Positions 11,705 to 23,669 are shown, counted from the first letter of the stretch. The stretch is DNA of 64,000 bases from Plicaturopsis crispa FD-325 SS-3 (GCA_000827205.1 KN832572.1:1-64000); one strand, 5' to 3'. The notes: generated by a model from the letters alone, not told the origin. Translations and numbers: made by a program.

Positions 11705-12526
11705 CTACACCTTGCTCCCCTTCTTCGAAAACCGTTTGTGCGATGCTTTCGCCAGAGAACGCTGCACGAGGCTCTGTTTCCAGGACCCGCGGGACATCTG
11801 TTGCGGCGGGGCGTTGAGGATCGAAACGTTCTCGCCCAGACTCAGCGCGCTCTTCGCCCAGCGCTTCTGGCCAAGGCGCATGCTCCTCCTGCTGGAGACC
11901 TTCTGGGGTGGCTGGGGTATGGATACGGGGACGATGGTGCTCGGCACGGGAGTAGGTGTGCTCAAAGCGGGGGTGTCTGAGAAGAAGCTGTTGAACGTGC
12001 CGATCTGGGAAGGGCCGGCGGTAGGGAGCCCGCTGAACGTGAAGTTGCGCGTGAACGCGCGGTCGGGCTTGATCGAGAACTGGGGCACCCTCCAGGATCT
12101 ATCGAAGGAGGTGTCGAAGTCGACGGAAGGGATGGATGGGATGGACGGGAAGACCGCCGATACGTCATTCAACGAGCCAGTCCGGTCGGCGCTGTAGACA
12201 CTGGGCGCGCTCTGGTCGGCCTCGCTATCCTGCTGGAGGGAGTCGTCCGCCTCATGCTGACCCGCCCGCTCCCACGCTGCGGCAGCCGCCCCAATTTTCT
12301 TCTGGTATAGCTCCTGCGCGAGCAGTCCCTTCAGCACTTCCTCCAACGCTTCAGCTCTTGCACGCGCGGCGTCGCATTCCTCCTGTGCGCTCTGGCACCG
12401 CTGCTCGAGTTTGGCCACTTGCTCCTCGAGGATGCATGCCGTGGTAAGGACGTCGAAACCCGCGGGGCGCAGAGTCTGTTCCACGTTGAGGGCGGGTTCG
12501 GACTGCTCAAAGACGTGGGAATCCAT
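11705..12526 (-). CDS. Coiled-coil protein of unknown function with basic C-terminus
   Basis: Single exon, 273 aa from the ATG at 12526 (MDSHVFEQSEPALN). Residues about 30-85 form a heptad-rich coiled coil (ILEEQVAKLEQRCQSA...ALEEVLKGLLAQEL). The middle is low complexity, rich in S and P, and the last 60 residues are strongly basic (RRSMRLGQKRWAKSA...SHKRFSKKGSKV). I chose this Met because the frame extends upstream to 12868 only by running antisense through the first exon of the divergent gene. I do not recognise the family. The coiled coil and basic tail would suit a cytoskeletal or nuclear adaptor, but that is inference. Confidence 0.65.
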   Translation of the reverse strand: MDSHVFEQSEPALNVEQTLRPAGFDVLTTACILEEQVAKLEQRCQSAQEECDAARARAEALEEVLKGLLAQELYQKKIGAAAAAWERAGQHEADDSLQQDSEADQSAPSVYSADRTGSLNDVSAVFPSIPSIPSVDFDTSFDRSWRVPQFSIKPDRAFTRNFTFSGLPTAGPSQIGTFNSFFSDTPALSTPTPVPSTIVPVSIPQPPQKVSSRRSMRLGQKRWAKSALSLGENVSILNAPPQQMSRGSWKQSLVQRSLAKASHKRFSKKGSKV

Positions 12527-12706
12527 GTTGTATCGATAGCACGCGAAATGTGCATTGGCGTTTGACTTTAAATGCGTGAATGAGGCTGACCCTGCCACAA
12601 TATGAAAAAAATGGTCCATATCGAAATATGAACCATGCGTGACAGAAGCAGTCGACGAGAGCCAGCCCCAATTTTGACACCTACCACCACCTGCCATCAT
12701 ATCAAC
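12527..12706. promoter_or_regulatory. Short divergent promoter between two coiled-coil genes
   Basis: Only 180 bp separate the two ATGs, so the genes at 11705-12526 (minus) and 12707-13274 (plus) probably share a bidirectional promoter. An AT-rich stretch at 12598-12615 may mark the core. Confidence 0.5.
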
Positions 12707-13274
12707 ATGGAAGCTACCCGCCTCGCCCCACTTGTGACCGCTATAGTCGACCAGCTCCCTGCGCTCCTCGAGCGCACGCGCGAGACAGAGGCTGAGGCCG
12801 ACTCTCTCAAAGCCATCTGCCGCGCCCTGGAGTCCGAAATACAACGGGTGCAGAGGGTGCTTGCACACGAGCGCGCGGTGCAGAAAGCCAGAGCGTCCGT
12901 CGGCACCAGGGGCAGAACCAGCGATGTGGGCGGGAAAGGGCGGAAGCGGCAGCGAAACGATGACGGTGGGTCGTGCTCACAAGCATCGCGTTGAGACTGC
13001 CAAGGCGGCTCATCGAACTTGCATTTAGACGAGATTGAAAGGATCGTGAAGCCACGACTATCCGGCTCGAAAGCGGTCCCGAGAAAGAGAAAGGTGCGCA
13101 TAGATGAGTGCCATCGATGAGGCGAGCACTAACATGGACCATGAATGCGTATAGCGCGACTCGGGTGCATCATCTATGTCCGTTAGAACAAAGCGTAGGG
13201 GAAGGGTTTTCACCGAAGACGAAGCGGTGGAGATTATTGGCACAGTTGAGCAAGTAGATGGAGAGGAGAAGTGA
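12707..13274 (+). CDS. Small coiled-coil, basic protein of unknown function
   Basis: Three exons (12707-12965, 13029-13093, 13155-13274) splice in frame to 147 aa. An acidic and leucine-rich N-terminal coiled coil (residues about 10-65) is followed by a basic stretch with GKGRKRQRNDD and PRKRK that could be a nuclear localisation signal, and by an acidic C-terminus. No known domain is recognised. The three exons have clean GT-AG borders and consistent phase, which is the main reason to believe the model. Confidence 0.6.
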
Positions 13275-13565
13275 CGGTCAGCAAGATGCAATTGAGATGA
13301 TTTTCCGGTCGAGTGAACAATATACGCACCGGTGAAGTAAGGAATCGTACAGCTATAATTTTTCAGCGAAGAAAATGGCGTACCCAGGTTGTTTCGAGGT
13401 CATGTAGAGTCGTAGACGGCAACTTCGGTCAGGTACTGACTGTCCATGAACCGGACCTGTCGTGCTTATGGTCAGATATTTGGACAGGCTCCGCTGTCCA
13501 TTTCGTTGCTGGGTCTCGTAATTCCGTGCGATTTTGTAGGTTTCAAGTTGGATGAAGGAATGAAA

Positions 13566-15941
13566 CACCTGTGATTCCCACATATCGTGGCTAGTTAGCC
13601 TTGCTATCGACTCCCCTATCGCCTGGCTAAGTAGCCAGCGTTTGACGTACGTAATTCCTCAATATCTCTTGCGGGCACTTGTCAAATTTTGAGTGAGGGC
13701 AGCACGCTAATAGCCCATCAATTACTGATTGATGGCGTGCCGTGCGGCACGATGCCCCGCCTTTGCCTGTCGCGCGACTCGCCGCGCCCGAGCGCGTCGG
13801 TGACTCCGTCCTCGCTGTCGTCGCCAGTGAGCTCGACTTGTAGGCTCAGTTTTATTCCGTTTCCCCTAGTTTTTTTTGTAGTGGTATTGTATTGTCTATG
13901 TCGACACATTTTTAATTCATACACTTAACCACTGCAAATAAAAAGTAATATACAATTGCGACAAGGGTCACGGTGCGAGCCCGACGCGAGTGTGCTTAAT
14001 TACCTTGGCACGGTCAGCACGGGCATATGCGCAGAAGTCGTGAATGTGACCGCCGCCGCAGTGTGGGCATGGGACACAGGCACCGCCGAGGCCCGAGGGT
14101 GTGCAGTCTCTGCAATGCCGGTGTGTTTTCCGCTGATGTCGAGGCGGGCAGTGTATTGTGAGGCGAATTGTGAGACGCGATCGTGTGTGGAGCTCGTGAG
14201 GGTGTGGTAAAGCAGCAGGAAAAAAGGAATGCGCTCACCGAAGGGAAAAACAGTATTCTCTGCCATCTGAACCCTCCCTGAGCGGCATGTGAAGCCAAAG
14301 GCAACGGCATGCGGCAGTCTCTTGACATCTTTGCTGTACACCTCGGGCAGCAATAGATGGAGGGCGGACAGTAGCGGACGTGTGTCGCGCCCATGTCGAA
14401 CCTGTGTCGAACCTATGTCGAACCCATTGGATGATAGCGAACTATGTCGGACTATGTCGAACATAATGTCGAACGCATGTCGTACTGATGTCGAACGCGG
14501 TCAATACGCCTGCGCAAACGCAAATTAACACATACCGTAGCGTGGAGGTCGTAGAAGATGTAGATACATAAAGTGTACGAGGACCAGATAGGACATTGAC
14601 GCTGTGCCAGTGAGATAGAGGTAGGTCTATGCAGCGAGATCGTTCGGAATGTCGGACGCGGCAAAATCATGGAAACACTGAAATCTAATCTTCCCCGCGC
14701 AGCATCCTTGAATATTGTTCTCTACGTTCGACGACCTTTCCACCTTTGTTCAACCGCCGTCAAGATTGACGAGTCGACGACCACTGGTCTGCACCGACCT
14801 CTCACTGGCCACATAACTTGCTGTGAGATAATCGGTGTGATATTATGGACTCCGGATTAACATCTTTATTCATAGTACCAGGTATTCACTCCATGCGAGT
14901 CTTGTGAAGGAGACTCTGCTTGCACTGCGGTCCCAGGGGAGTTGAGTGGCAGTGAGTAGGCCCTACTAGTATCTATATCACTCCCATTCATCCACTTACG
15001 CGCCGTCCTGTGGCCAGTCAGATATCAATAAACAACTTTGTTGGCAAGTGCGCCCTGCCCGTAATCTGAGTTGGACGACCGTGATTCCGGCGACGAACAA
15101 CCAGGAAAGGAGACGGTACACGCTCTCAGGCTGAGGCTAGCACTGGCAGGTATCTGCATGCTTGGATGTAAGTATCGTATTCTATAACAGTACCGCTATA
15201 CTGAATGACTGTTGACTTCAATGCCGACAAATCCATACTCCCTGCCACTAACGTATGTATCACCCTCCGATACCCCAGTTCCCATCGCAATTCCTCCGCG
15301 CATGATACACGTAGCGCATTTCCGTGGTGCGCAATCAGCAATGGCCATGGAGAGCCTCCGAGGAATCGCAACATTCAATTCAATGTGCCCATCCTCCGAA
15401 GGGAGCCCGCACCCCTCGCTTTAGACATTTTACCAAGGTATTCACAAGGCCAATCGACGCCGCTCTATGATTCTGCTGGATGGTACCCGAGGCTTGCCGC
15501 CGCCGCCGTGTCGCGGTAGCACAAACTCACATGTGGCGCGCACACGCAGTTCACGAAGAACAGCGGGTATTGAGAACTAAATATCATTATTCACATGTAC
15601 ATACAAATCCACTGCGAAAGAACCAGGGGAAACGGAATAAAACTGAGGCTACAAGTCGAGCTCACTGGCGACGACAGCGAGGACGGAGTCACCGACGCGC
15701 TCGGGCGCGGCGAGTCGCGCGACAGACAAAGGCGGGGCATCGTGCCGCACGGCACGCCATCAATCAGTACCTGATGGGCTATTAGCGTGCTGCCCTCACT
15801 CAAAATTTGACAAGTTCCCCCAAGAGATATTGAGGAATTATTGGGAGACGCGGTACGTACGTCAAACGCTGGCTACTTAGCCAAGCGATAGGGGGGTCGA
15901 TAGCAAGGCTAACTAGCCACGATATGTGGGAATCACAGGTG
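13566..15941. mobile_element. Non-autonomous DNA transposon with long TIRs and 8-bp target duplication
   Basis: Inverted repeats begin CACCTGTGATTCCCACATAT at 13566 and, on the other strand, at 15941. They run inward for about 320-340 bp with few differences, the right arm carrying one insertion of about 18 bp near 15845. The 8-bp direct repeat gaatgaaa flanks the element exactly (13558-13565 and 15942-15949). Near-identical arms and an intact target duplication point to a fairly recent insertion. The 1.7 kb core has no transposase; it holds a cluster of 'tgtcgaac' repeats at 14392-14500. Long TIRs with an 8-bp duplication fit hAT-, P- or Mutator-like superfamilies; which one is not decided. 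Confidence 0.85.
14392..14500. repeat. Short tandem repeat 'tatgtcgaac' inside the transposon
   Basis: About nine imperfect copies of a 10-14 bp unit around tgtcgaac occur in roughly 110 bp. They lie subterminally within the TIR element; such clusters can be transposase-binding sites, but nothing here proves it. Confidence 0.55.
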
Positions 15942-16163
15942 GAATGAAAGCCGCGAAAATGAAAGAAAGACTCAAGAACTTGCGGGGCTTGGTTCGGACT
16001 GAGCGTATACCGCCGGGCCGAACGCGGGCCGGCACCGTGCAACGCCGCTCCAACAACTTCATTCAAGTTCATCTCTGAGTCCTCAGACCCTGGCCAAGTT
16101 CTTGTACTGGTGCTGTTGTCTGGCATTCCACATACTCAGTGCCGCTGCTTTATTCTGAAGACT

Positions 16164-17937
16164 ATGAGCGATCGGGCAGACCGCAAAGATGCTCCAGTTC
16201 TAGTTCACGATACACTCGTCCAAGTGCTGGAATACCTCAGGCTCCAGCAGGACTACCACTCACTATACCAGTGCTCTCTGGCGAGTCGAGAGTTCAATAA
16301 GGTTGCTTCAAAGGCCCTGTACACTCGTGTTGTACTCTCTCCTCCATTTGAACGCGTCCTCGACCTCAAAAACAGAAACAAGATCAAGGTGAGTTCTGCA
16401 CCGCGACAAGAAAGTACACGAGCCGACCTAATTCTACTTTTCGGAGTCAGGGCTCTGGCCTGTTTGATTCCGCATGTTTGCCTCACAATGCAGGATATGT
16501 ATCCATATTAGAAATAGGCGGTAAAACTAGCGACGTTCTCATCGCACAAGTACGACACTTATCATAGATGACCCAAGGATATCTACCAACTCGTCCACCT
16601 TCTGCCAATCCTCTCGGAGGAGCACTCCACAATGCCATACAATCCTTCTTCAATGTACAACACGTCGCGTTCGTACCGCTCGCAAGTCACCCTGACTTGT
16701 TTACCGATTCTCTACGTGCGTTGAAAAATTGCCAGTACCTGAGATCCCTGGACCTCAACGCAGCCTCTCTCGGGGAGTCGGGAAGCACCATTGTGGCCGA
16801 AATCGGCAAGCTGGAGAAATTGACCCTACGCGATCCGAGTCGGGCTACCCTCAATATTCTTCCCGAGTGGCTTCACAAGCTCTCGATGTCCTTGACCGAG
16901 TTACACTTGAGGGTACGTTTCTAGACATCGCATCTTGAACCTCGTGCTGCTGCTTATATTTATTCCAGGACAATGTGAGTAATTCGTGATTGTATCGATG
17001 ATCATCCAATGACATTCCTATGCACATGTAGTGCGGCTCGATCACCCCCGGGGTCCTGCGCTCCTTCCTCCCATACATACGCAATATAACGGCCTTCACC
17101 CTCGGTCTCTCGTACTCCCTCTCCGACGACGACGTATTCGATTTCCTGGACCAGCTCCCCGAGCTGCGCTCGGTTTCTCTCCATTATTATCTCGTGCGTC
17201 GAGGTCGACCACTTCACTTCCTGTCGCCACAGCTTACACCGTATGTCTTAGCAAAATAAACCGCGGACAGTCGAGCCGGCGCTTCCAAATCTCCGCGCCC
17301 TCACCGTGACATACTCGCCATGGGATATGCAAGACGGTCCCCTATCACAATGGGTCCAACACGCCACGTCGTCGTCGCCGTCTCTCGAGTGCCTGCGTTT
17401 GGTACTCGATCAACGACTCGGGACCGGCGATATCCTGCTCAACGCCGGAGACAGCATCACGGAATACGTCGCGGCGAAGTATGCTGGGACCCTCCGCGTG
17501 CTGGAGCACAAGTCAGCACACGTCCGGACCTATACGTTTGATGCTTTCGCCGCGCGGTGTCACAATATCGAGGTCCTCGCTCTCCGATCACTAGGCAATG
17601 ACATTGAGGTACATAGTTAAATTGTTTCTCGAGGCTTGTCGGAGACTGATACGGCTGCGTACAGTCGCCCGAGTCGGATGCTCCGAGCTCTAGAATCGAA
17701 CAAGCCACCTTCATTTTCAAACGGCTGCCGAGTTTACGGCGTCTGCGTCTCCTCGGAACAACCTGGGAGGTACGCGATGTTCTCGTTGCAACAAGATGGA
17801 CGCGGTTGCTTATTTTGTGTGCGGGAACAGCGATTTTGGACGTCGGACACTCCGGCTTCAGGCGCGAATTTAGTGGTGCGGGAGGTGGTGCCTCGTACAC
17901 CGCCTTGGGAACGAAGCGTCTAACAGTGAGCGTCTGA
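16164..17937 (+). CDS. F-box protein of the basidiomycete LRR-like type
   Basis: Seven exons (16164-16388, 16451-16520, 16578-16912, 16969-16974, 17032-17193, 17252-17608, 17665-17937) give 475 aa in frame. The N-terminus has an F-box-like segment (LVHDTLVQVLEYLRL...LYQCSLASREFNKVASKAL), then the conserved LFDSACLPHNAGYVSILEI block and degenerate leucine-rich repeats (CQYLRSLDLNAASL, LEKLTLRDPSRATL, LPNLRALTVTY). F-box proteins recruit substrates to SCF ubiquitin ligases; the substrate is unknown. Exon 4 is a 6-nt microexon (Asp-Asn) that joins LHLR to CGSITPG. The last exon past about residue 410 looks less family-like and its end is less certain. Confidence 0.75.
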
Positions 17938-18256
17938 CGCAAGGGAACAAGCACGGTGACCTCCAAGCTTGCTTGCGTGCGCCTATACTACTAGGGCCAG
18001 TCTATAGCCTGCCTCTCGTGCTCGATCAAGAAACCCCTTCAAAATCACTCCTACTCCCGCTGTGCAACAGGCCAGTCTTTATCCAAGATCGCGTTATGCC
18101 GTCGTTGTGCCGTCTACCAAACGTATAATGCGAAATTCCGGAAGCTAAGTCGCTGCGCAGCAACAAAGTATGTGGGAACAATCAAGCCTGCGCTAGGAGT
18201 CCGCCCGCGTTATCGGAGGGGGTGTTGCAGCTGAAGATGCCAACCCGACCAGCCGT

Positions 18257-20032
18257 TCAACCGCCCTCTTCATCAGCCAGGCGCATGCGGCATACGCTAG
18301 TGGTTGGCGCCTTGAGGCACTCTGTGCGTTCCATCGGGAGATTCTCGATATCTTCCGCCTGACGGGCTACTTCCGCACCATCGTGTATGACTTGCTCATT
18401 AGATTGGAGGAGGCGGACAGGACCCATGTCGCGGAATATGATGCCAGATAGGATGGAAGCGGATGCCTCATCACCGGTAGAGAGGACACCGGCATGGGCA
18501 CATTTGTGCAGATTCAGCATAAGCCGCGATGTCAAAGTCACTGAGAGACTGTATGCACATGACATTAGATGATGAGATGAGTCAGAGACACCGAGTAGAT
18601 TTACCAATTGGTGAATACACTGAAGTGGCCGGACAATCCGTCGAGATTGTGAGGGGGATCAGCGTAGCCATAGATGCCAGCAGGCAGCTGCAAGCGATTG
18701 AGTTAGAACGGATGTGGTCAATGATTCCACAGGTACATGCAATTATGCACCCAATATAGAACGATGTTCGCAAGATGCAGGAATGCCATGGCCCTAAAAC
18801 CATCCAGATTAGCACATTCATACGGTAAGAAACGCTTGCAATCACGCGAAGTATATCGAGCCTGACAGATATCGTCAACATGCAACTATGATATACCAAA
18901 GGAATTGAAAGTTGAGGAACACACCGTCTCTGCGGATTAAAGTCGCAAGGGCCATGCTCCCAAAAACACCTCGTAGATCTTTTGCGACCTGGTATGTCTT
19001 TGCCAGTGTCATGCCTAGTATGATGATGTCGAATGCAAGCATCCCAGGCCACATGACCCAGCCGGCTAGCAGAAAGTCGGTAAGAGCGATGGAACGGTAA
19101 TAGATACTGCGATCGTACGAACCAGTTTCCTGGCGTGCTAAGCATTGACTCCTGCGCAAATGTTAGATTGAAAGTACTAGGGGCAACTAGCGAAGAAGAG
19201 ACTTACTCGAGTAGGAGTCCGTCCTCGAATCCAGGGTCATTGACCGATGAGTGCAAGTAAGCGAATACATCCATTGCGCCCAAGCCAATGAAGCACTATT
19301 CCACGTTTCGTGAGTGGGATATGCTTTTGGGTATGTAATGACCCGAAATACTCACGACATTGACGATAAGAATTGCGAGAGCTACGAGGCCTAACGAGAG
19401 AAGGACTTTTCTGCGACAGCCATACAGCGCGTAGGTCCGCAACACGAAAATGACTAACAACGAAAGCGCTGTGTCAGCCGACGTGCTGCAGGATGCTGGC
19501 AGGCAGACAGGTACTCACATGCAACGATGAACTGGGTCACGCATTGAATGATTTCACGACCCCATTGAAATACAGCACAACTGGTCGCAGTTGAGCATGA
19601 AAAAAATGCTACCAGCACATCGAGAAAGCGCACGAGTAGCGAGACGAACCTCTAAGGACGACGTGTCAGTCATAGATGCAATAGTAGACTTCATGGGGAC
19701 ATACTCGAAAAGACCAAGGTGTCGCCAGGAACACCACGACGGTGCAGTTAGCGAGCGCCAAAACGTACCGGTTGGCAAAATAAAGGAGAGAAGACATCGA
19801 TTTAGGTCGTCTCCAAATGAGATGTACTTCATCTAAGAAGGTGAGAATCATGTCGAACCAAAGAATGGCTGCGTTGAGTTGTGAGAAAGGCCGCATTATA
19901 TTATGAGTTTCGACACTTACATAGGCCAACGACTTCCCAGTTGGAGGAGACGAATCTGCAGGATAATAAGTATCATTCTAGTCTACTATACGCGGAGGCT
20001 TACGGCGGGATATAATGGTCGGGGTCAGCCAT
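18257..20032 (-). CDS. DUF6533-type multi-pass membrane protein (copy A)
   Basis: Minus-strand, multi-exon gene starting MADPDHYIPP at 20032 (first intron at 20003, exon 2 reads FVSSNWEVVGL). It carries the DUF6533 signature FDMILTFLDEVHLIWRR followed by further membrane segments, FVLRTYALYGCRRKVLLSL near 19435, LAKTYQVAKDLRG near 18990, and the C-terminal block SVTLTSRLMLNLHK near 18520. The tail ends at 18257. The family is abundant in Agaricomycetes, predicted as seven-TM proteins with no proven function. It is a tandem duplicate of the gene at 20615-22400. Internal exon edges were only partly worked out. Confidence 0.75.
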
Positions 20033-20614
20033 GATTGGTCTTCAGAAGTGCAGTTACCACCTACGGTGGGTAGCTAAAATCTGTCGGGGAATTGAACCGT
20101 CGACGCCAACAGTGTTGGTATTTAAGGCTTCATCCCCGAGCAAACTTGGTCAGTTTAAGCGACGTCGCGCTTGCTTTCCTTCAAGCTTCGCAAGGCCTGC
20201 ATTTGCGGCCTACATTCCTGATGCTATCACGGTGCTGTGCGGTGGATCAGCGCTAGTATGATTCTAACTCGTAGGACTCACCGGATCTTCTTTACGTGCA
20301 GTAATGACTCCAACAGAACAGCCACAGCGTAAAACTTGAAAAAGTGCCACGGGTAGTAGATTGCTTTTTCAGTTGTGAAACTTACCGCGTGTGTACGATA
20401 AAACGCATATATTGTAGTCGCGATCGTGAAAAGTAGGCCACAGAGCGAGCAAGATGTGAAAGAGGATACAAGAAATTTAATGGCGTCCGCATTGAGCGTC
20501 AATATCGAGGCTCCCAAAAAGTCTTCACTTCTGCGTATGCATCCAAAGGTTAGCACTAAGAGTAATATTGCCGTCGATCCATCGGCCAGACATACCGTCC
20601 GTCCGTACTTTGCG
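20033..20614. other. Intergenic region, duplicated with the DUF6533 genes
   Basis: Sequence at 20195-20340 resembles 22580-22735 (gcatttgcggcctacattcc versus gcatttacggtctgcattcc, and onward). The tandem duplication therefore included the 5' flank. A TTAAATA-type element on the minus strand at 20117-20127 may serve copy A. Confidence 0.55.
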
Positions 20615-22400
20615 TCAGACATGCGACACGCGCGCGATGTCATCGTCCATTAACAGAGGCTCCATGATTTCCATCGGGGGGATATAGTCATTATCTTCGG
20701 CCTGACGAGAAATTTCCAGGCCATCGAGATTGGCAAGAGCATATTCGTCGGATTGGGGACGGTGGGTAGGGCCTAGGTCACGGAATATAATGCCAGATAC
20801 GAGTGAAGCGTCCGCCTCGGCACCGGTAGACAGGACACCCGCGTGGGCATGCTCGTGAAGGTTGAGCATCAACCGCGACGTCAATGTCACTGATACGCTG
20901 CACGGGAGAGATGAGAGAGCAAATGGAAGATGAAAAACGCCAAGTATATATACCAATTGGTCAATATGCTCAAGGGGCCGGATATGCTCCCAATATCATA
21001 GAAGATCAAAGAAGTGAAGAACTCCAACATATCAGGTGGCTGCGACTGCGACAAATACATTTGAGATCAACAATCCAAACACGGAAGTGCGACGTACCCA
21101 AAGTTCTGCCAAAGATGGGACAATATTTGCGAGATGTAGGACTGCCATCATCCTGAAAATGTCCGGATTGGCGGAATTCTGCGCAAGAGAGCATACGAGC
21201 TTACACGAAGTATATGGATCCTGGTACGACAAACCTCGTCAGTATATTGTCAAATGCAAAGGGGTTCAGAAACACACCATCCCGGAGCATCAGAGACGCA
21301 AGGGGCATTCTCTTTGGAGTAGCACGCAGCTCTCTTGAGACTTTATATGTTTTTGCAAGTGTCATGACAAGTACGACGATGTCAAATATAAATAGCCCTA
21401 GCCAGAATATCCATGAAGCTGGTCGAGGTCAATAGGTGCGGAGGCATAGCAACAGGCACTGGTTTACGCACGGCTTTCCATCAACTCTAGACATGACATG
21501 CTACATAGAGAGTTCAGCCCGAAATGCCAGTACTCAGCGAGCAAAATGCTTGCCCAGTGAACGATATGCCATCAAAATCGTCCCAATTTTGAATGGAAAA
21601 TATCATCGTCCAAACGATCAAGAACTGAGATTAGTCTTGTCAGTGAAGTAAACTTCAGGAAAAGACATGAGCCACTCACAGCATAGCCTATGACAACTGC
21701 AAGGGCTAAACTACTCAGTGAGACAAGGACTTTCCTGCTGCAGCCGTAGAGCGCATAAGTCCGCAAAACAAAAATCACTTGGAGTGAGAGGGTTAACGAA
21801 GAGTTCGATATGTGGCACTAAATTTTTGCGTCAAAATACTCACATAAAACAACGGATTGTGCCACAAGTTGCATGACCTTGAGAGACAGCTCTAATGCGG
21901 CACAGCTAGTGAATAACTCGAGCCTGAGTAACCATCGCATAGAGGCAGCACACGAGGAGCAGGACAAACTTCAGAGCCTTGAGGATAACACTTGTTAGTC
22001 ACAGATGTGTTTAATGGCACCATCACGTTATGAATCGGGGACTCACCATAGAGTCTAGGGGTAGCACCAGAGAAAGCACGAAGAAGCAGTTGAAGAATGC
22101 CAGAAGATACCGATTGGCGAAGAATAGAACAGACGAGATCGATTTGGGCCGCCTCCAAATGAGGCACACTTCATCTGAGAGTGTGAGGGCCATGTCGAAC
22201 CAAAGAATCGCTACGACATCAGATTGTCGTCAGTACGAAGGAAGCCATGAAAGTACGGATCATTGAACGTACTTATGCCAACGAATAACCAGGCAACGTG
22301 CCGAAGTCTACAAAGTAGCCCAAACTTATCACGGTAAATAGCGAAAGATGCCTGAGGGTACTAACAGTTCGATCCCGTAGAAGAGGCTAATGGGATCCAT
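20615..22400 (-). CDS. DUF6533-type multi-pass membrane protein (copy B)
   Basis: Starts MDPISLFYGIEL at 22400. Exons rebuild to ...LLRHVAWLFVGITILWFD, then the DUF6533 core FDMALTLSDEVCLIWRR and FFANRYLLAF, VLRTYALYGCSRKVLVSL near 21760, and the C-terminal SVTLTSRLMLNLHEHAH exon ending at 20615. The order, intron positions and C-terminal sequences (GIIFRDLGPTHRP versus GIIFRDMGPVRLL) match copy A, so the two are tandem paralogues. Function is unknown; the predicted place is a membrane. Internal exon borders are approximate. Confidence 0.75.
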
Positions 22401-22486
22401 TAGTGGAGTAGGATGAGATTACCACCTGGTACACTGGGTAGGCCAAACCAATAAGGGTCGCATCTTTTGCAGTCGACGCCGTTGTT

Positions 22487-22493
22487 CTTTATA
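22487..22493 (-). promoter_or_regulatory. Probable TATA box of DUF6533 copy B
   Basis: Read on the minus strand this is TATAAAG, about 87-93 bp before the ATG at 22400. The equivalent region before copy A has a weaker TTAAATA and shares a 'gtcgacgcc' motif just upstream. Confidence 0.45.
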
Positions 22494-23669
22494 AGTATTC
22501 GAGCGACGGCAAAGATGCACGAGGACTGCGTCAGATCGCAGGTCTCAGCAACGTCGAGATGTCTTATCACCTTGGGCATTAGGAGGTGCATTTACGGTCT
22601 GCATTCCTCATCCTGTGACCGTGCTGTGTGAGGGCGTATTAGCTATATGTATAGATCTAACTCGTCGGACAAACTGCGTATTGTTTCTGCGCGGAAATGA
22701 CTGCAGCGGGACAGCCGCATGCCTACAGCATTTCAGCTTAAGCGCCATGGACAGTATAGTATGCTGAGCAAAGGGATCTGAAACGGATAGCATCAGCAAA
22801 ATAGGCATTCATTTAACCAGATTAGCTGAAAGCACCGCGTGATGAGCACCCGAATCAACCTGAAACGGGCGCTAGATAACGGGCAGTGCGTGCCCTACTG
22901 AGCATGAGAGCTGTCCTATCTGCAACACCATCGTAAAAGCGGTGGGCCACTCGTATTCCGGCCTTCTCGTGATTGACGACGAACGACTCGATCGAGGCAT
23001 TTGCGGTCGCAAAATCGGATTTCGCATCCAGAAAAGTGGAGCCCGTGGCTTGGTTTATAGAGGCTAGTACCGAAAAGGAACAGGAGGGCTGTTATATGCT
23101 GGACGCACAGCGCGCAGCGCAAACTTCGAGGTTCAGGTCTCGCGAGAAAAGTGTTTGGACACCGCTATAGGCACGCGAATCACGCGAAGAAACCGGTGGC
23201 GAGAGGCTAGGCATAGACGCGTGCAGTACCAAGTACACATGTAGTGCGCGAAACGACAGTGCAGTTGCCAAGTATGTTGAGTGTGTAGTGAAAGGGCGCG
23301 CAGGCTCGTATTCACGTTCGTTAGCCACAAGCCTGAGGGCGTTGTCGTTTATTATTTGTCCTTTGTGGCGTCCCTTTCGATTTCTGCCCGGGTCTGCTCT
23401 ATCATAGTATCAATTTCAAAATCGGTCCTCGAACTCTCACCAGGGATTGGAGCCTTTGCAAATGCTTTTTCTGCTCGAAACTCTGACTATCCAAGTGCAT
23501 CGTCAAATGTCAATCAGTCGCCGCTAACGCTGACTGTCCTGGACTGGTACACATGGAAAGCTCGGACTCGGTGCTCGCCATGAAGGTGCTTCGCGAACAT
23601 CGGGTAGATTTTTGAGCAAAGCGACACTACCCTTATCATGCGGTTCACACGTCGCACCATGATTCTCGC

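Noticed and set aside
12527-12868. Upstream extension of the minus-strand coiled-coil frame to 387 aa
   Set aside because: The extra part runs antisense through the first exon of the divergent gene and includes its promoter; the inner Met at 12526 gives a more sensible protein.
13689-15803. Twin ORFs (MSEGSTLIAHQ...) in the arms of the TIR element
   Set aside because: They are the same inverted-repeat sequence read on both strands, with no domain; not evidence of a transposase.
20085-20100. T-loop-like sequence (GGTTCAATTCC on the minus strand), possible tRNA
   Set aside because: No acceptor stem, anticodon arm or A box in the right place. It lies in the promoter of DUF6533 copy A and its flanking bases do not pair.
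20278-20643. Minus-strand ORF of 121 codons downstream of DUF6533 copy B
   Set aside because: It overlaps the C-terminal coding end of copy B in another frame and the duplicated flank; no family match is evident.
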